Shown: piece by piece, positions 1 to 8,868 of the stretch
Layout of the letters: each line of letters begins with the position of its first letter
Numbering within the stretch: position 1 is the first letter of the stretch
Assembly (NCBI RefSeq): GCF_000372825.1
Contig: NZ_KB910516.1
Coordinates: 2,585,825-2,649,824, forward strand
DNA from: Methylobacterium sp. 77
Lineage (GTDB): Bacteria > Pseudomonadota > Alphaproteobacteria > Rhizobiales > Beijerinckiaceae
Reading direction: 5' to 3'
Length of the DNA: 64,000 nucleotides
The notes under the pieces: model-generated
The model's input: only the letters and a program-made list of their open reading frames with translations
The model's database searches: none
What the model was told of the DNA's origin: nothing
Translations under genes and position numbers: made by a program

Positions 1-208
1 AATCTGCGCCGGGTGCCGTCACGGCCGTGCTCGCCTGGGCAGGCGTTGGGCTGGCGGATGTCGGCGGAGCCGGCGGGTGCAGGAAAGCGACGAGTTCCTT
101 GCAGATATTGGCCGGCTTGCCGGATTCCGCCGAAGCGATCGCCGGCAGCAGCACCATCGTCGCCGTGGCGGCTCCGATTACGAGCCCTCTGATACCCAAA
201 CCTGTCAT
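1..208 (-). CDS. Small secreted protein, 3' end outside window (partial)
   Basis: A reading frame on the minus strand starts with ATG at 208 and runs off the left edge without a stop (69 codons visible). A GGGAGG ribosome binding site lies a few bases upstream. The first 28 residues form a signal peptide (hydrophobic stretch VIGAATATMVLLPAIASA), so the product is exported. The visible mature part has one Cys (ANICKEL) followed by a Pro/Ala/Thr-rich linker. It lies 107 bases downstream of tupA on the same strand and could be the last gene of that transcript. I do not recognise a family. The start and signal peptide are well supported; the function is unknown. Confidence 0.6.
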   Translation of the reverse strand, partial: MTGLGIRGLVIGAATATMVLLPAIASAESGKPANICKELVAFLHPPAPPTSASPTPAQASTAVTAPGAD

Positions 209-315
209 GTGATGGCCCTCCCTAGGCCAAGCTCTTGCAGCCATTGCGGCGCGATTTCCGAGAGAAGGTGCGCCAAGGCCGAAGCCTGTCAAGGGTCGCG
301 ATCCACTGCCAGCGC

Positions 316-1158
316 TCACTTCACTCCGGCATTCGGGAAGAAAAGCTGCTCTCCGCCGATCTTATAAGATGCGATGGCAGCCTGACCCGGGGCCGACACG
401 AGCCAGTCGATGAAGGCCAGCCCTGCCTTCGCCTTCACGTGCGGATGCTTCTCGGGGTTCACCAGCATCACGCCGTACTGGTTGAACAGGCGCTTGTCGC
501 CCTCCACCAGAATCTTGAGCTCTCCCCGGTTCTTGAACGACAGCCAGGTGCCACGGTCGCTCAGCACATAGGCGTTGGTGGCGGAAGCGGTGTTAAGGGC
601 CGGCCCCATCCCCTGGCCGATCTCCTTGTACCAATCGCCCCGTACCGTGCCGAGGTCGAGGCCGGCCTCCTTCCAGTAGCGCAACTCGGCGCTGTGCGTG
701 CCCGAGCGATCGCCGCGCGAGACGAAGGGAGCCTTGGCGGACGCGATCTTGGCCAGAGCCTCGACGACGCTGTTGCCGGCTGCACCGGCCGGATCGTCCT
801 TCGGGCCGACCACGACGAAGTCGTTGTACATCACCGGGTAGCGCTTCGCGCTCCAGCCCTCACCGACGAACTTCTCCTCCGCGACGGTATCGTGGACCAG
901 GACGACGTCGGCATCGCCGCGCCGCGCCGCGTCGAGGGCCTGCCCGGTACCGAGAGCCACCACCTTCACGCCGATGCCGCTGGCCTGCGTGAATTTCGGC
1001 AGCAGATCCTTGAACAGGCCTGACTGCTCCGTCGAGGTGGTGGATGCGACCGTGATGGTCTCACCCGGTTCGGCAAGGGCCGGCGCGGTCGAGAGGCCGA
1101 ATGATCCGACCACGACGAGGAGGCCGAGGCTCAGGAGCGAGCGGCGAAGGAGGTCCAT
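316..1158 (-). CDS. tupA: Tungstate/molybdate-type ABC transporter substrate-binding protein
   Basis: A 280-residue periplasmic binding protein of the TupA family, which captures tungstate or a related oxyanion for import. Residues 1-29 form a signal peptide ending ALA. The mature N terminus carries the family hallmark ASTTSTEQSGLFKDLLPKF, and further on come ADVVLVHD and FVSRGDRSGTH, which belong to the oxyanion-binding fold. The length is normal. The start overlaps the 3' end of the ATPase gene by 28 bases and has a GGAG site 8 bases upstream. It is the last gene of a three-gene operon (permease, ATPase, binding protein). Tungstate rather than molybdate is preferred because of the TupA-type motif and the gene order; binding specificity cannot be read from sequence alone. 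Confidence 0.9.
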   Translation of the reverse strand: MDLLRRSLLSLGLLVVVGSFGLSTAPALAEPGETITVASTTSTEQSGLFKDLLPKFTQASGIGVKVVALGTGQALDAARRGDADVVLVHDTVAEEKFVGEGWSAKRYPVMYNDFVVVGPKDDPAGAAGNSVVEALAKIASAKAPFVSRGDRSGTHSAELRYWKEAGLDLGTVRGDWYKEIGQGMGPALNTASATNAYVLSDRGTWLSFKNRGELKILVEGDKRLFNQYGVMLVNPEKHPHVKAKAGLAFIDWLVSAPGQAAIASYKIGGEQLFFPNAGVK

Positions 1159-1862
1159 GGCATTTCTCCGGCGAGATAGGCCCGCGCTTCCGGCGAGCGG
1201 GGCGATAAGAGGATGTGCCGTACGGCCCCATGTTCGATGGCGAGACCGCCGGCGAGGACCACGACATCTTCGGCAAGGCGCATGACCTGACCGAGATTGT
1301 GCGAGACGAGGATGACCTTCGTTCCGGCCCGCGCCATCGACACAACGAGGTCTTCGATGGCGTGAGCGGAGGCCGGATCGAGATTCGCGGTTGGCTCGTC
1401 GAGGAGGAGCAGATCCGGCTTTCTCGCCCAGGCTCGCGCCAGCGCGAGCCGCTGCTGTTCGCCGCCCGACAGACGGGTCGCCGGAGCGCCGGCCCTGTCG
1501 GCGAGACCGACATGGTGGAGGGCAGCGCGCACCCGGTCGCGCCGGTCGCTGGCATCGAGGCCGAGCGGTGCCAGGGCCAGCGACACATTGGCGGCGGTGC
1601 TAGCACGGACGAGCCCGGGACGTTGGAACACGAAGGCGGTGCTCGGACGAAGTCCGGACGATGCGCCTATGCGGATCGTCCCGCTCGTCGGCTCCAGCAA
1701 TCCGTCGATGAGACGCAGGAGCACGCTCTTTCCGGCGCCGTTCGCCCCGATGATCGCCGTGATGCCGGACGACGTCACCGTCATATCGACGCCTCTCAGG
1801 ATCGGGATGTCGCCGACCTGGTAGAACAGCCCTTCAATCGCGATGGCGAGCGCAGCGCTCAT
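1131..1862 (-). CDS. tupC: Tungstate ABC transporter ATP-binding protein
   Basis: A 243-residue ABC ATPase that powers the adjacent permease at the inner face of the cytoplasmic membrane. It has Walker A GANGAGKS (39-46), a Q-loop in VFQRP (about 78-82), the signature LSGGEQQ (131-137), Walker B LLLLDEP (151-157) and a switch His in VSHN. The ATG start forms a 4-base overlap with the permease stop (ATGA), and its own 3' end overlaps tupA by 28 bases, so the three genes are almost certainly cotranscribed and translationally coupled. It is a single short domain without the C-terminal TOBE/Mop extension of ModC, which fits TupC rather than ModC. Confidence 0.9.
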   Translation of the reverse strand: MSAALAIAIEGLFYQVGDIPILRGVDMTVTSSGITAIIGANGAGKSVLLRLIDGLLEPTSGTIRIGASSGLRPSTAFVFQRPGLVRASTAANVSLALAPLGLDASDRRDRVRAALHHVGLADRAGAPATRLSGGEQQRLALARAWARKPDLLLLDEPTANLDPASAHAIEDLVVSMARAGTKVILVSHNLGQVMRLAEDVVVLAGGLAIEHGAVRHILLSPRSPEARAYLAGEMPWTSFAARS

Positions 1863-2554
1863 CCGTAGGCACGCATCGCGTAGGAACGCAGGAGCGAGGC
1901 GACGGCGCTGACGACGATGACGACAGCGATAAGGACGAGGCCGAGAGCCAGGGCGAGCGGAAGGTCGCCCTTCTGCGTCTCGAGCGAGATCGCCGTGGTC
2001 ATGGTGCGGGTATGCCCGTCGATATTCCCCCCGACGACGAGGACGGCGCCGATCTCCGAGATGGCGCGGCCGAAAGCGGCGAGGATCGCTGTGACCAGCG
2101 AGAAGCGCGTATCGAAGATCAGGACCGCGGCGCGCCGTGCCCGGCCGAGGCCGAGGGAGCGAAGCTGCTCGCCGAGATGGTCGTCGGCATCGGCGACGAT
2201 CTGGCGCGTGAGCGCGGCGATCAGCGGAACGACCAGAATAGTCTGTGCCACAATCATCGCACTCGGCGTGAACAGGAGGCCGAGACCGCCGAGCGGACCG
2301 GAGCGAGACAGCAACAGGTAGAGGACGAGGCCGATGACCACCGGCGGTAATCCCATCGCCGCGTTGAGAAGGCCGACCACCACCCGTCGCCCACTGAACG
2401 CCGACACGGCGACGAGGGCTCCGAGGGGCACGCCGAAGAGGCTCCCGAGCCCGACGGCCGAGAGGCTCACTCTCAACGACAGGCCAGCGATGGCGATCAC
2501 CTCCGGATCCAGCGTGGCGATCCGCGAGAGCATGTCCTGAAGAGTTTGCAGCAT
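1859..2554 (-). CDS. tupB: Tungstate ABC transporter permease
   Basis: A 231-residue inner-membrane permease with about five hydrophobic segments. The binding-protein-dependent permease loop (EAA-like region, LGLGRARRAAVLIFDTRFSLVTAILAAFGRAISEIGAVLVVGG) lies near residues 134-176, ending in the AISEIGA motif typical of TupB/ModB-type permeases. It is the first gene of the tupBCA operon; the stop codon overlaps the tupC start by 4 bases. It is transcribed away from the regulator gene at 2629, and the 75 bases between the two starts hold the palindrome at 2611-2630. Family assignment is secure; the substrate follows from the neighbouring TupA. Confidence 0.9.
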   Translation of the reverse strand: MLQTLQDMLSRIATLDPEVIAIAGLSLRVSLSAVGLGSLFGVPLGALVAVSAFSGRRVVVGLLNAAMGLPPVVIGLVLYLLLSRSGPLGGLGLLFTPSAMIVAQTILVVPLIAALTRQIVADADDHLGEQLRSLGLGRARRAAVLIFDTRFSLVTAILAAFGRAISEIGAVLVVGGNIDGHTRTMTTAISLETQKGDLPLALALGLVLIAVVIVVSAVASLLRSYAMRAYG

Positions 2555-2610
2555 GGCTCCGGTGCTGTGCGCGCGCGCTCCCTCATGCTATCTCCGCGAC
2601 TGCCAGTTCA

Positions 2611-2630
2611 ATAGGAAACCGGTTGCCTAT
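2611..2630. promoter_or_regulatory. 20-bp palindromic operator candidate
   Basis: ATAGGAAACCGGTTGCCTAT is an inverted repeat in which only one base pair of the ten is mismatched (A against G at the fifth position of each arm). It sits between the divergent tupB and regulator genes, contains the presumed ribosome binding site (AGGAAA) of the regulator, and ends inside its ATG. This is the natural place for an autoregulated ModE-like factor to bind. The symmetry is seen directly; binding by the adjacent regulator is inferred. Confidence 0.55.
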
Positions 2631-3609
2631 GAAGGTCGACCTCGCATTGGGCGGCACCATCCGTGTCGGGGAGCGAGAGATCGCATTCGGGCCGACCCTG
2701 GCCCTTCTCGACGCCGTCGCCGCCGAGGGCTCGCTGCGGGGGGCGGCAGGGCGACTGAGCTTATCCTACCGCTCCACCTGGGGGCGCTTCTCCGCCCTGG
2801 AAGAGACGCTCGGGCGATCCATCATCCGCAAAACAAAAGGACACGGCACCGTCCTGACGTCCTATGGCACGGCTTTTCACCAAACGCTCGGCATGGCATC
2901 ACGGGCGTGCGACGGCGTCATCGGGCGGGAAGAGCGGTCTCTGGAAGCGGCTCTGTCCGCGTTGACGGGTATGGCGACTGTCCCGTTGAGATTGGCGATC
3001 AGTCACGATTCCGTCCTCCTCGAAGCCCTGAGCGAGATCGGCGGCGTCGGGATGTCGATCGCGGGAAGCATGAATGCCCTCGCACAATTGGCAAACGGCC
3101 AAGTCGACGGGGCAGGATTCCATTTCGGCGCGTCCATTCCAGCGCCTGGTTCGGCCTTCGCCGACGTCCTTGCCGATCCGGCTCTGCTCACGCGCCCGGT
3201 CCTGCGCCGCGAGCAGGGTTTGATGATCGCAAAAGACAATCCATTCGCCATCGCCGGCATTGCGGACCTCGCCTCTAGCGGCATCCGCTTCGTCAACCGG
3301 CAGCAGGGAGCAGGCACGCGAATCTGGTTCGACCGGTTATGCGACGAAGCCGGCGTCAGCGGTGGCGACATCCACGGCTATGAGACCGAAGAATTCACCC
3401 ATCAGGCCGTCGCCGCTCTGATCGCGTCAGGCGCCGCCGATGTCGGGATGGGAACACGCGCGATCGCGGAGCGCTTCGGCCTCCACTACGTGCCGCTCGG
3501 TGAGGAAACCTACTTCCTCGCGGTTCGCGCCTCCATCGGGGCGGAACGGCTGGAGGCCATCACAACTGCCATTCGCAGACGGGCGAAGTCGACGCCCGGC
3601 TATTCGTAG
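2629..3609 (+). CDS. ModE-like regulator with C-terminal substrate-binding domain (TupR/TunR-like)
   Basis: A protein of about 326 residues with two parts. Residues 1-100 form a ModE/LysR-type winged helix (LLDAVAAEGSLRGAAGRLSLSYRSTWGRFSALEETLG, then the wing KTKGHGTVLTSYG). The remaining 220 residues resemble a periplasmic-binding-protein-like domain (FVNRQQGAGTRIWFDRL, VAALIASGAADVGMGTRAIAERFGL) of the PBP_like type found in oxyanion regulators. The two Mop domains of classical ModE are absent. Divergence from tupBCA suggests it senses tungstate or molybdate and controls that operon. The start may be ATG 2629 or TTG 2623; ATG keeps better spacing from AGGAAA at 2613. The domain reading is solid; the ligand is inferred from context. 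Confidence 0.85.
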   Translation: MKVDLALGGTIRVGEREIAFGPTLALLDAVAAEGSLRGAAGRLSLSYRSTWGRFSALEETLGRSIIRKTKGHGTVLTSYGTAFHQTLGMASRACDGVIGREERSLEAALSALTGMATVPLRLAISHDSVLLEALSEIGGVGMSIAGSMNALAQLANGQVDGAGFHFGASIPAPGSAFADVLADPALLTRPVLRREQGLMIAKDNPFAIAGIADLASSGIRFVNRQQGAGTRIWFDRLCDEAGVSGGDIHGYETEEFTHQAVAALIASGAADVGMGTRAIAERFGLHYVPLGEETYFLAVRASIGAERLEAITTAIRRRAKSTPGYS

Positions 3610-3675
3610 GACCCAAAAAAGCGAACCGAGCAGACCGGCGAAAGCTCCATGATGCCCTCGCCGGAATGCCTAAAA

Positions 3676-4440
3676 TCAGTGAGCCAGGATCTTCGAGAGG
3701 AAGGTCTGCGCACGCTCCGAGCGCGGCTTGTCGAAGAAATCGTCCTTGGTGGCGTCTTCGACGATCTCACCGCGATCCATGAAGACGACGCGGTTGGCGA
3801 CTTTTCGGGCAAAGCCCATCTCGTGGGTGACGACCATCATCGTCATGCCCTCGCGGGCAAGCTCGATCATCACGTCGAGGACTTCGCCGACCATCTCGGG
3901 ATCGAGAGCCGACGTCGGCTCGTCGAACAGCATGACGATGGGATTCATCGACAGGGCGCGAGCGATGGCCACGCGCTGTTGCTGACCACCGGACAGTTGG
4001 CCCGGATACTTGTGCGAATGCGCCGACAAGCCGACCCGCCCGAGGAGCTTGAGTCCGCGGTCATGCGCGTCGTCCTTCGATCGGCCGAGGACCTTGCACT
4101 GACCGAGCATCAAATTATCGATGATCGACAGGTGTGGGAAGAGCTCGAAATGCTGGAACACCATGCCGACGCGGGCGCGCAACTTGGGGAGGTTCGTGCC
4201 CTTGGCCTGAACGCCGATCCCGTCGACGGTGATGGCACCCTTCTGGATCGGCTCCAGGGCGTTGACGGTCTTGATCAGCGTGGATTTGCCGGAACCGGAC
4301 GGACCACAGACGACGACGACCTCGCCCTTGGTGACTTGCGTCGTGCAACCATTGAGAACCTGGACCGGTCCATACCACTTGCTGATGTTGTCGATGGCGA
4401 TCATCGGTTTGGCCGAAGCTTGGGGATCGATGGCGGACAT
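3676..4440 (-). CDS. gltL: Glutamate/aspartate ABC transporter ATP-binding protein
   Basis: A 254-residue polar amino acid ABC ATPase (GlnQ/GltL family) that drives import through GltJK. It shows Walker A GPSGSGKS (46-53), Q-loop [10 protein letters not shown], signature [16 protein letters not shown] (about 148-163), Walker [14 protein letters not shown] and the switch region VVTHEMGFA. The N terminus has a short nonconserved tail before [21 protein letters not shown] element precedes the ATG. It is the last gene of the gltIJKL operon, 17 bases behind gltK. Glutamate/aspartate specificity is taken from the binding protein encoded first in the operon. Confidence 0.93.
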   Translation of the reverse strand: MSAIDPQASAKPMIAIDNISKWYGPVQVLNGCTTQVTKGEVVVVCGPSGSGKSTLIKTVNALEPIQKGAITVDGIGVQAKGTNLPKLRARVGMVFQHFELFPHLSIIDNLMLGQCKVLGRSKDDAHDRGLKLLGRVGLSAHSHKYPGQLSGGQQQRVAIARALSMNPIVMLFDEPTSALDPEMVGEVLDVMIELAREGMTMMVVTHEMGFARKVANRVVFMDRGEIVEDATKDDFFDKPRSERAQTFLSKILAH

Positions 4441-4457
4441 GGCGGATCCTCGAAAGC

Positions 4458-5150
4458 TTAGCGGATGATGGCGACGCGGCGCTGCAGACGCCGGACGAGG
4501 GTCGAAGCGGTGATGCAGATCACCAGGTAAACGGCCGCGGCGAACAGATACATCTCGACGAGGCGGCCATCACGCTGGGCCACCTTGGAGGCGGCGCCGA
4601 GGAAGTCGGTGAGCGAGATGACATAGACCAACGACGTGTCCTGGAAGAGCACGATGGTCTGCGTCAGCAGCAGTGGCAGCATGTTGCGGAAGGCCTGGGG
4701 CAGGATCACCGTCCGCATGGTCTGCCCATAGGTCAGGCCGATGGCCTGGGCCGCGGACGTCTGCCCCTTCGGAATGGCCTGAATGCCGGCGCGCATGATC
4801 TCGGAGAAAAACGCCGCCTCGAAGAGGGTGAAGGTGACGAGGGCCGAGGTGAAGGCACCGACCGAGATCGGCCGCGATGCACCTGTCATCCACTGGCCGA
4901 TATAGGGAACCAGGAAGTAGAACCAGAAGATCACCAGCACGAGCGGCAGCGATCTCATGAAATTGACGTAGGTTTTGGCAGGGAGCGCCAGGATGGCGAT
5001 TCCGGAGAGGCGCATCATCGCGATGATGGTGCCGAGGATGATCCCCCCCGAAGCCGCGAGGGCGGTGAGCGTCAGCGTGAACACCATTCCCGTCCCGAAC
5101 AGGTACGGCAAGGATGAGAGGACGACCCCGAAGTCGAAATCCGTGAACAT
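4458..5150 (-). CDS. gltK: Glutamate/aspartate ABC transporter permease (second subunit)
   Basis: A 230-residue His/Glu/Gln/Arg-type permease subunit of the inner membrane, with about five membrane segments and the family loop [43 protein letters not shown] near residues 130-175. The AGAGGA site 4 bases upstream supports the start at 5150. It pairs with GltJ to form the translocation pore. The gene lies between gltJ (57-base gap) and gltL (17-base gap). Confidence 0.92.
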   Translation of the reverse strand: MFTDFDFGVVLSSLPYLFGTGMVFTLTLTALAASGGIILGTIIAMMRLSGIAILALPAKTYVNFMRSLPLVLVIFWFYFLVPYIGQWMTGASRPISVGAFTSALVTFTLFEAAFFSEIMRAGIQAIPKGQTSAAQAIGLTYGQTMRTVILPQAFRNMLPLLLTQTIVLFQDTSLVYVISLTDFLGAASKVAQRDGRLVEMYLFAAAVYLVICITASTLVRRLQRRVAIIR

Positions 5151-5207
5151 CGGTCCTCTAGTCCAGTCTGACGGGCGCGAAGGATTTGGAGACGGGACGC
5201 GCCGACA

Positions 5208-5930
5208 TCAGCGCGATCCCGGCACGGTGATGCGGGTTTCGAGTCTGCTCGACAGCGTGACCACGATCAGGCTGATGCCGAGATAGATCACCGTCGCCGC
5301 TGTGAAGGATTCGAAGACCTGCGATGAAAACTCCTGCATCGAGCGAGCCCGTGCCGTGAGTTCGAGCAGACCGATCGTGAGTGCCACCGAGGTGTTCTTG
5401 AGGTTGTTCAGGAATTCGGAGGTCAACGGTGGCAGGATCACGCGGTAGGCATTCGGCAGTAATACGTAGCGATAGGTCTGCCAGGTGGTGAGGCCGAGAG
5501 CCGTACCGGCCATCCGCTGTCCGCGAGGCAAGGTCTCGATGCCGGTGCGGACCTGTTCGGCCACGCGTGACGCCGTGAAGAAGCCGAGACAGACCACGGC
5601 GGTGTAGAACGACGCGTTGGGAAGCTGTTTCAGCCATGTACCCCAGGAGCCGGGCAGCAGCTCCGGCACCACGTAGAACCATAGAAACATCTGCACGAGC
5701 AGGGGGATGTTGCGGAACAACTCCACGTAGCTCGTGCCGACCCGTTGAGCCCCCCGGCTCGGAAGCGTGCGCAGCACACCGATGAACGAGCCGAGGGAGA
5801 AGGCGATGATCCAGGAGCAGAGCGCCGTGGCGATCGTCCAGGACAAGCCGGAGAGAAGCATGTCGGCATAGGTGCCGGTGCCTTCCGGCGACGGTTCGAA
5901 GAAGATCCGCCAGTTCCAATTGTAATTCAT
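5208..5930 (-). CDS. gltJ: Glutamate/aspartate ABC transporter permease (first subunit)
   Basis: A 240-residue amino acid permease. It begins MNYNWNWRIFFEPSPEGTGTY, the typical GltJ start, and carries the permease loop GTALGLTTWQTYRYVLLPNAYRVILPPLTSEFLNNLKNTSVALTIGLLEL near residues 140-190. It has five or so membrane helices. It follows gltI with a 28-base gap on the same strand. Together with gltK, gltL and gltI it forms a complete importer for acidic amino acids. Confidence 0.92.
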   Translation of the reverse strand: MNYNWNWRIFFEPSPEGTGTYADMLLSGLSWTIATALCSWIIAFSLGSFIGVLRTLPSRGAQRVGTSYVELFRNIPLLVQMFLWFYVVPELLPGSWGTWLKQLPNASFYTAVVCLGFFTASRVAEQVRTGIETLPRGQRMAGTALGLTTWQTYRYVLLPNAYRVILPPLTSEFLNNLKNTSVALTIGLLELTARARSMQEFSSQVFESFTAATVIYLGISLIVVTLSSRLETRITVPGSR

Positions 5931-5958
5931 CGCCTGTCGTCTGCTCCGGTACGGCGGC

Positions 5959-6897
5959 TTAGTAGGCGGCCGGGTCGGCGCTATCGCTCGGCGAGGCGAA
6001 GGCCTTGATCATGGGCTCGCTCATGGGAAGGTTCAGGTTGATACCGCGCGGCGGGATCGGCTTCGTGAACCAAGTCTCGTAGAGTGCCTTACCCTCGGGG
6101 CTCTTGTAGAGCTTCGCCGTCGCCTCATCGACCACGGCCTTGAAGGGCGCGTCGTCCTTGCGGAGCATGATGCCGTAGGGCTCGGGCTTCGACAGAGCTT
6201 CGGTGGAGATGGCGTAGGCACCCGGGTCCTTCGAGCTGGCGGCGAGCGAGGCCAGCAGCACGTCGTCCATCACGAAGGCGGCGGCGCGGCCTGTCTCCAC
6301 CATAAGGAAGGCTTCGGCGTGGTCCTTAGCCGGCAGGATCGTCAGACCCAGGCTGCGGGCGGTGTTGGCCTCGTTGATCTGGCGAATGTTCGTGGTGCCC
6401 GAGGTGGAGACGACGGTCTTGCCCTTGAGGTCCTCGATCGTGTCGAGCTTGGCCGACTTCTTCGCCACGTAGCGGGTGGCGGTGAGGAAGTGCGTGTTGG
6501 TGAAGGACACCTGCTTCTGGCGGTCGACGTTGTTGGTGGTCGATCCGCATTCGAGATCGACGGTGCCGTTCGCGATCAGCGGGATGCGGGTGGCGGAGGT
6601 CACGGGATTGAGCTTCACCTCAAGCTTGGTCAGCTTCAGGTTCGCCTTCACCGCATCGGCGATCTTCTTGCAGATTTCGAAGGCGTAGCCGACCGGCTTC
6701 TGATCGCCGTCCAGGTACGAGAATGGGACCGATGCATCGCGGTAGCCGATCGTGATCTCGCCGGTCTCCTTGATCTTCTTGAGGGTGCCGGTCAGTTCCT
6801 GAGCGCTGGCGCCGGATGCACCGAGGGGAATGCCCGCGACAAGTGCAAGAATGACCGCCGCTGACAGAGCAGCGGACCTGTGATGACCCAATTGCAT
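5959..6897 (-). CDS. gltI: Glutamate/aspartate-binding periplasmic protein
   Basis: A 312-residue periplasmic solute-binding protein of the GltI/DEBP family. A signal peptide covers about residues 1-32 (ending ASAQE). The mature protein opens with LTGTLKKIKETGEITIGYRDASVPFSYLDG and contains the ligand-site block VTSATRIPLIANGTVDLECGSTTNN, with Arg and the CGSTTNN motif contacting the amino acid carboxylates in this family. It is the first gene of gltIJKL. A sigma-54-like site lies about 63 bases upstream of the ATG. A second GltI homologue is encoded at 10937-11836. Confidence 0.93.
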   Translation of the reverse strand: MQLGHHRSAALSAAVILALVAGIPLGASGASAQELTGTLKKIKETGEITIGYRDASVPFSYLDGDQKPVGYAFEICKKIADAVKANLKLTKLEVKLNPVTSATRIPLIANGTVDLECGSTTNNVDRQKQVSFTNTHFLTATRYVAKKSAKLDTIEDLKGKTVVSTSGTTNIRQINEANTARSLGLTILPAKDHAEAFLMVETGRAAAFVMDDVLLASLAASSKDPGAYAISTEALSKPEPYGIMLRKDDAPFKAVVDEATAKLYKSPEGKALYETWFTKPIPPRGINLNLPMSEPMIKAFASPSDSADPAAY

Positions 6898-6959
6898 GTG
6901 AAGGCTGGCTCCCAGAGGTGTTCTCGCCGATCGGTCGACCGGCTCTTGAGGCTCAACGT

Positions 6960-6975
6960 AGCAGCGGTCGTGCCC
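6960..6975 (-). promoter_or_regulatory. Possible sigma-54 promoter of gltIJKL
   Basis: Read on the minus strand, GGGCACGACCGCTGCT has GG and GC doublets separated by exactly 10 bases, as sigma-54 promoters require, and matches TGGCAC-N5-TTGCW at all but two positions (G for T at the first base, C for T before TGC). Transcription would begin near 6949, about 50 bases before the gltI ATG. Acidic amino acid uptake operons are RpoN-dependent in other proteobacteria. Chance matches of this quality occur, so this is tentative. The rest of 6898-7146 shows nothing else recognisable. Confidence 0.35.
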
Positions 6976-7146
6976 ATCGCAATCGGTGATTTGAATTCAC
7001 ACCGGAGATGTCAACCGCTCAGGGGCGTTATAGCAATCGCCGTGCCGTTCGCGCGGAGGCGAAACACTTACGTGAGACAAAAGCATATCTTTGAAATCTT
7101 GTCGTTCGAGACAAGTTTTGGGCACAGCCGCCCAACGCCGAACATG

Positions 7147-7178
7147 AAAAAGGCCCGGCTTTTCAGCCGGACCTTTTT
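7147..7178. terminator. Bidirectional intrinsic terminator below the porin gene
   Basis: A run of A, a 9-bp GC-rich stem (GGCCCGGCT / AGCCGGACC with one G-T pair), a 4-base TTTC loop and a run of T. This reads as a rho-independent terminator on both strands. It lies about 83 bases downstream of the porin stop, so it most likely ends that transcript. Confidence 0.85.
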
Positions 7179-7260
7179 CGTCAGATCTTGAAGAAATCTT
7201 CAGGCTCGGAGCATTTTTACCGCGAGGGCATCGATGCTCCGGCCCGAAAGCCTTCGATGC

Positions 7261-8868
7261 TTAGAAGTCGCGCTGGACGCGCATACGCACCTGGTAGGTG
7301 TCGTCTGCGGTGACGGTGCGAACGGCGCCGGACGCGATGGTGGCAGCGCTGACGGTTCCGCTCGACTGGGTGCGATCCACAACACGGCCATTCTGGACGC
7401 CGACCTTGGTGTAGAAGCCCTCGACACCGATATCGAGATCCTTCACCGGCGACCAGATCAGGCTTGCGCCGGCGACGATCTGGTAGGTGTCACGCAGGAC
7501 TGGGCTGACGTCGAAGGAGACCTGTCCGGGAGTGCCCGTGAACTGACCGGTCGCTCCGTTGGTCTGGAACGCTGCAGCATTGGCAGCGCGAGCACCACGG
7601 GCGAAGGACAGCTCGCCGTAGCTGCCGAACACGGCCGAACGCCACTCAGGCGACCAGTAGTGAAGGAACGAACCCACCACGGTGAAGCTGGTGGACAGCT
7701 CGATCTTGCCCGTGAAGGGGTTGAGCGTGGCGTCGGACATGAAGGGGTCGAAGGCAGCGCCGTTGATGGTGCTGGCAACGGAGGTGTAGCTGCCGTTGTA
7801 GGACGAGAAGCCGGTGTAGGAGGTCGCACCCTCACCATAGGCGCCCTGGAGGTACAGGGTATCGCCGGGAGCGATGAACGGGGTGTTGATCTTCATACCG
7901 CCCTGAACGGCCCAACCATACTCGTTGGACGGACGTTCCGTGACGGCGGCGAACCCGCCAAAGCCCGGTGCGGCAACGAGAGCCGTCGTTCCGGCGGTCG
8001 TGTTTCCGACGTTGACTTCCTTTACGGCCGCAGACAGCTGAGCCGAACCCCATGCCGCGTCGTAGCGAAGCACGCCGACGAAGTCGGGCATGCGGTTGCG
8101 CTGGGCGACGTCGAAGCTACCGAAGGTGTTGATACCCCCAGCAGTGCCGATCAGCACTGGCGACGGCGCCGTGGAGACACCAGCGCCGACCGAGTAGGTC
8201 TGCGAGTAGATCGTGTTGCGGCGGAAGGTCGGGTCTTCGAGCGAGATCGTCGCCGAGAAGCCTTCACCGAACTTAGCGCTGTAGGCCAAAAGGTTGGTGG
8301 ACTGGACATCCGAGTTCAGGGTCGCACCGGCGAACTCGAAGTCGTGAGCATAGAAGTCGAAGAACGAGGAAGCGCGACCAGCGGTGAGGCCGGCGAACTG
8401 GATGAACGCCTTGTCGGTGTTCACGAACTGCTGGTCGCGACCGAACTGATCCTGACCGGTGGCGCTGAAGGCCGAGCCGATACGCTCCTGGGTGCCGGAG
8501 CGGAGGCCGCCGGTGGCGCCGGTGCGCGAAGCGAACTGGATACGGGTGAAGGCGCGCAGGGTGCCGTAAGCGGTCTGGGTGCGGGCATCGACGTTGATGC
8601 GGGCGAGACCGATATAGCCGGTCGTGTCGCCGTTGGTGCCGGAGCGGCTGTCCGTCGGCTGGTAGCCGATGTCGAGGCGGGCGCGGCCAGACAGACGGAT
8701 GCAGGTATCCGTACCGGGGATGTAGAAGAAGCCGGCGCCGTAGGCGCTGCAGACGCGGACGTATTCGATCGGAACAGCCTTCTTCACGGGAAGATCGGCG
8801 GCATGCGCTCCAACGACTGACGCAAAGGCTGCGGCAGAACCGAGGAGTGAGCTCTTCAAGAGCTTCAT
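7261..8868 (-). CDS. Porin, alphaproteobacterial Omp2b family
   Basis: A 535-residue outer-membrane beta-barrel porin. The start is ATG 8868: it has a GGAGAT site 4 bases upstream and begins a clear signal peptide (MKLLKSSLLGSAAAFASVVGAHA, then ADLPVKKAV). The frame stays open another 74 codons upstream, but that part has no signal features. The mature N terminus YVRVCSAYGAGFFYIPGTDTCIRLSGRARLDIGY is the family signature with its two conserved Cys. The C terminus ends RVQRDF, the terminal Phe recognised by the BAM complex. It is a monocistronic gene followed by a strong terminator. It probably passes small hydrophilic solutes; placement between two acidic amino acid loci may be coincidental. 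Confidence 0.9.
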   Translation of the reverse strand: MKLLKSSLLGSAAAFASVVGAHAADLPVKKAVPIEYVRVCSAYGAGFFYIPGTDTCIRLSGRARLDIGYQPTDSRSGTNGDTTGYIGLARINVDARTQTAYGTLRAFTRIQFASRTGATGGLRSGTQERIGSAFSATGQDQFGRDQQFVNTDKAFIQFAGLTAGRASSFFDFYAHDFEFAGATLNSDVQSTNLLAYSAKFGEGFSATISLEDPTFRRNTIYSQTYSVGAGVSTAPSPVLIGTAGGINTFGSFDVAQRNRMPDFVGVLRYDAAWGSAQLSAAVKEVNVGNTTAGTTALVAAPGFGGFAAVTERPSNEYGWAVQGGMKINTPFIAPGDTLYLQGAYGEGATSYTGFSSYNGSYTSVASTINGAAFDPFMSDATLNPFTGKIELSTSFTVVGSFLHYWSPEWRSAVFGSYGELSFARGARAANAAAFQTNGATGQFTGTPGQVSFDVSPVLRDTYQIVAGASLIWSPVKDLDIGVEGFYTKVGVQNGRVVDRTQSSGTVSAATIASGAVRTVTADDTYQVRMRVQRDF

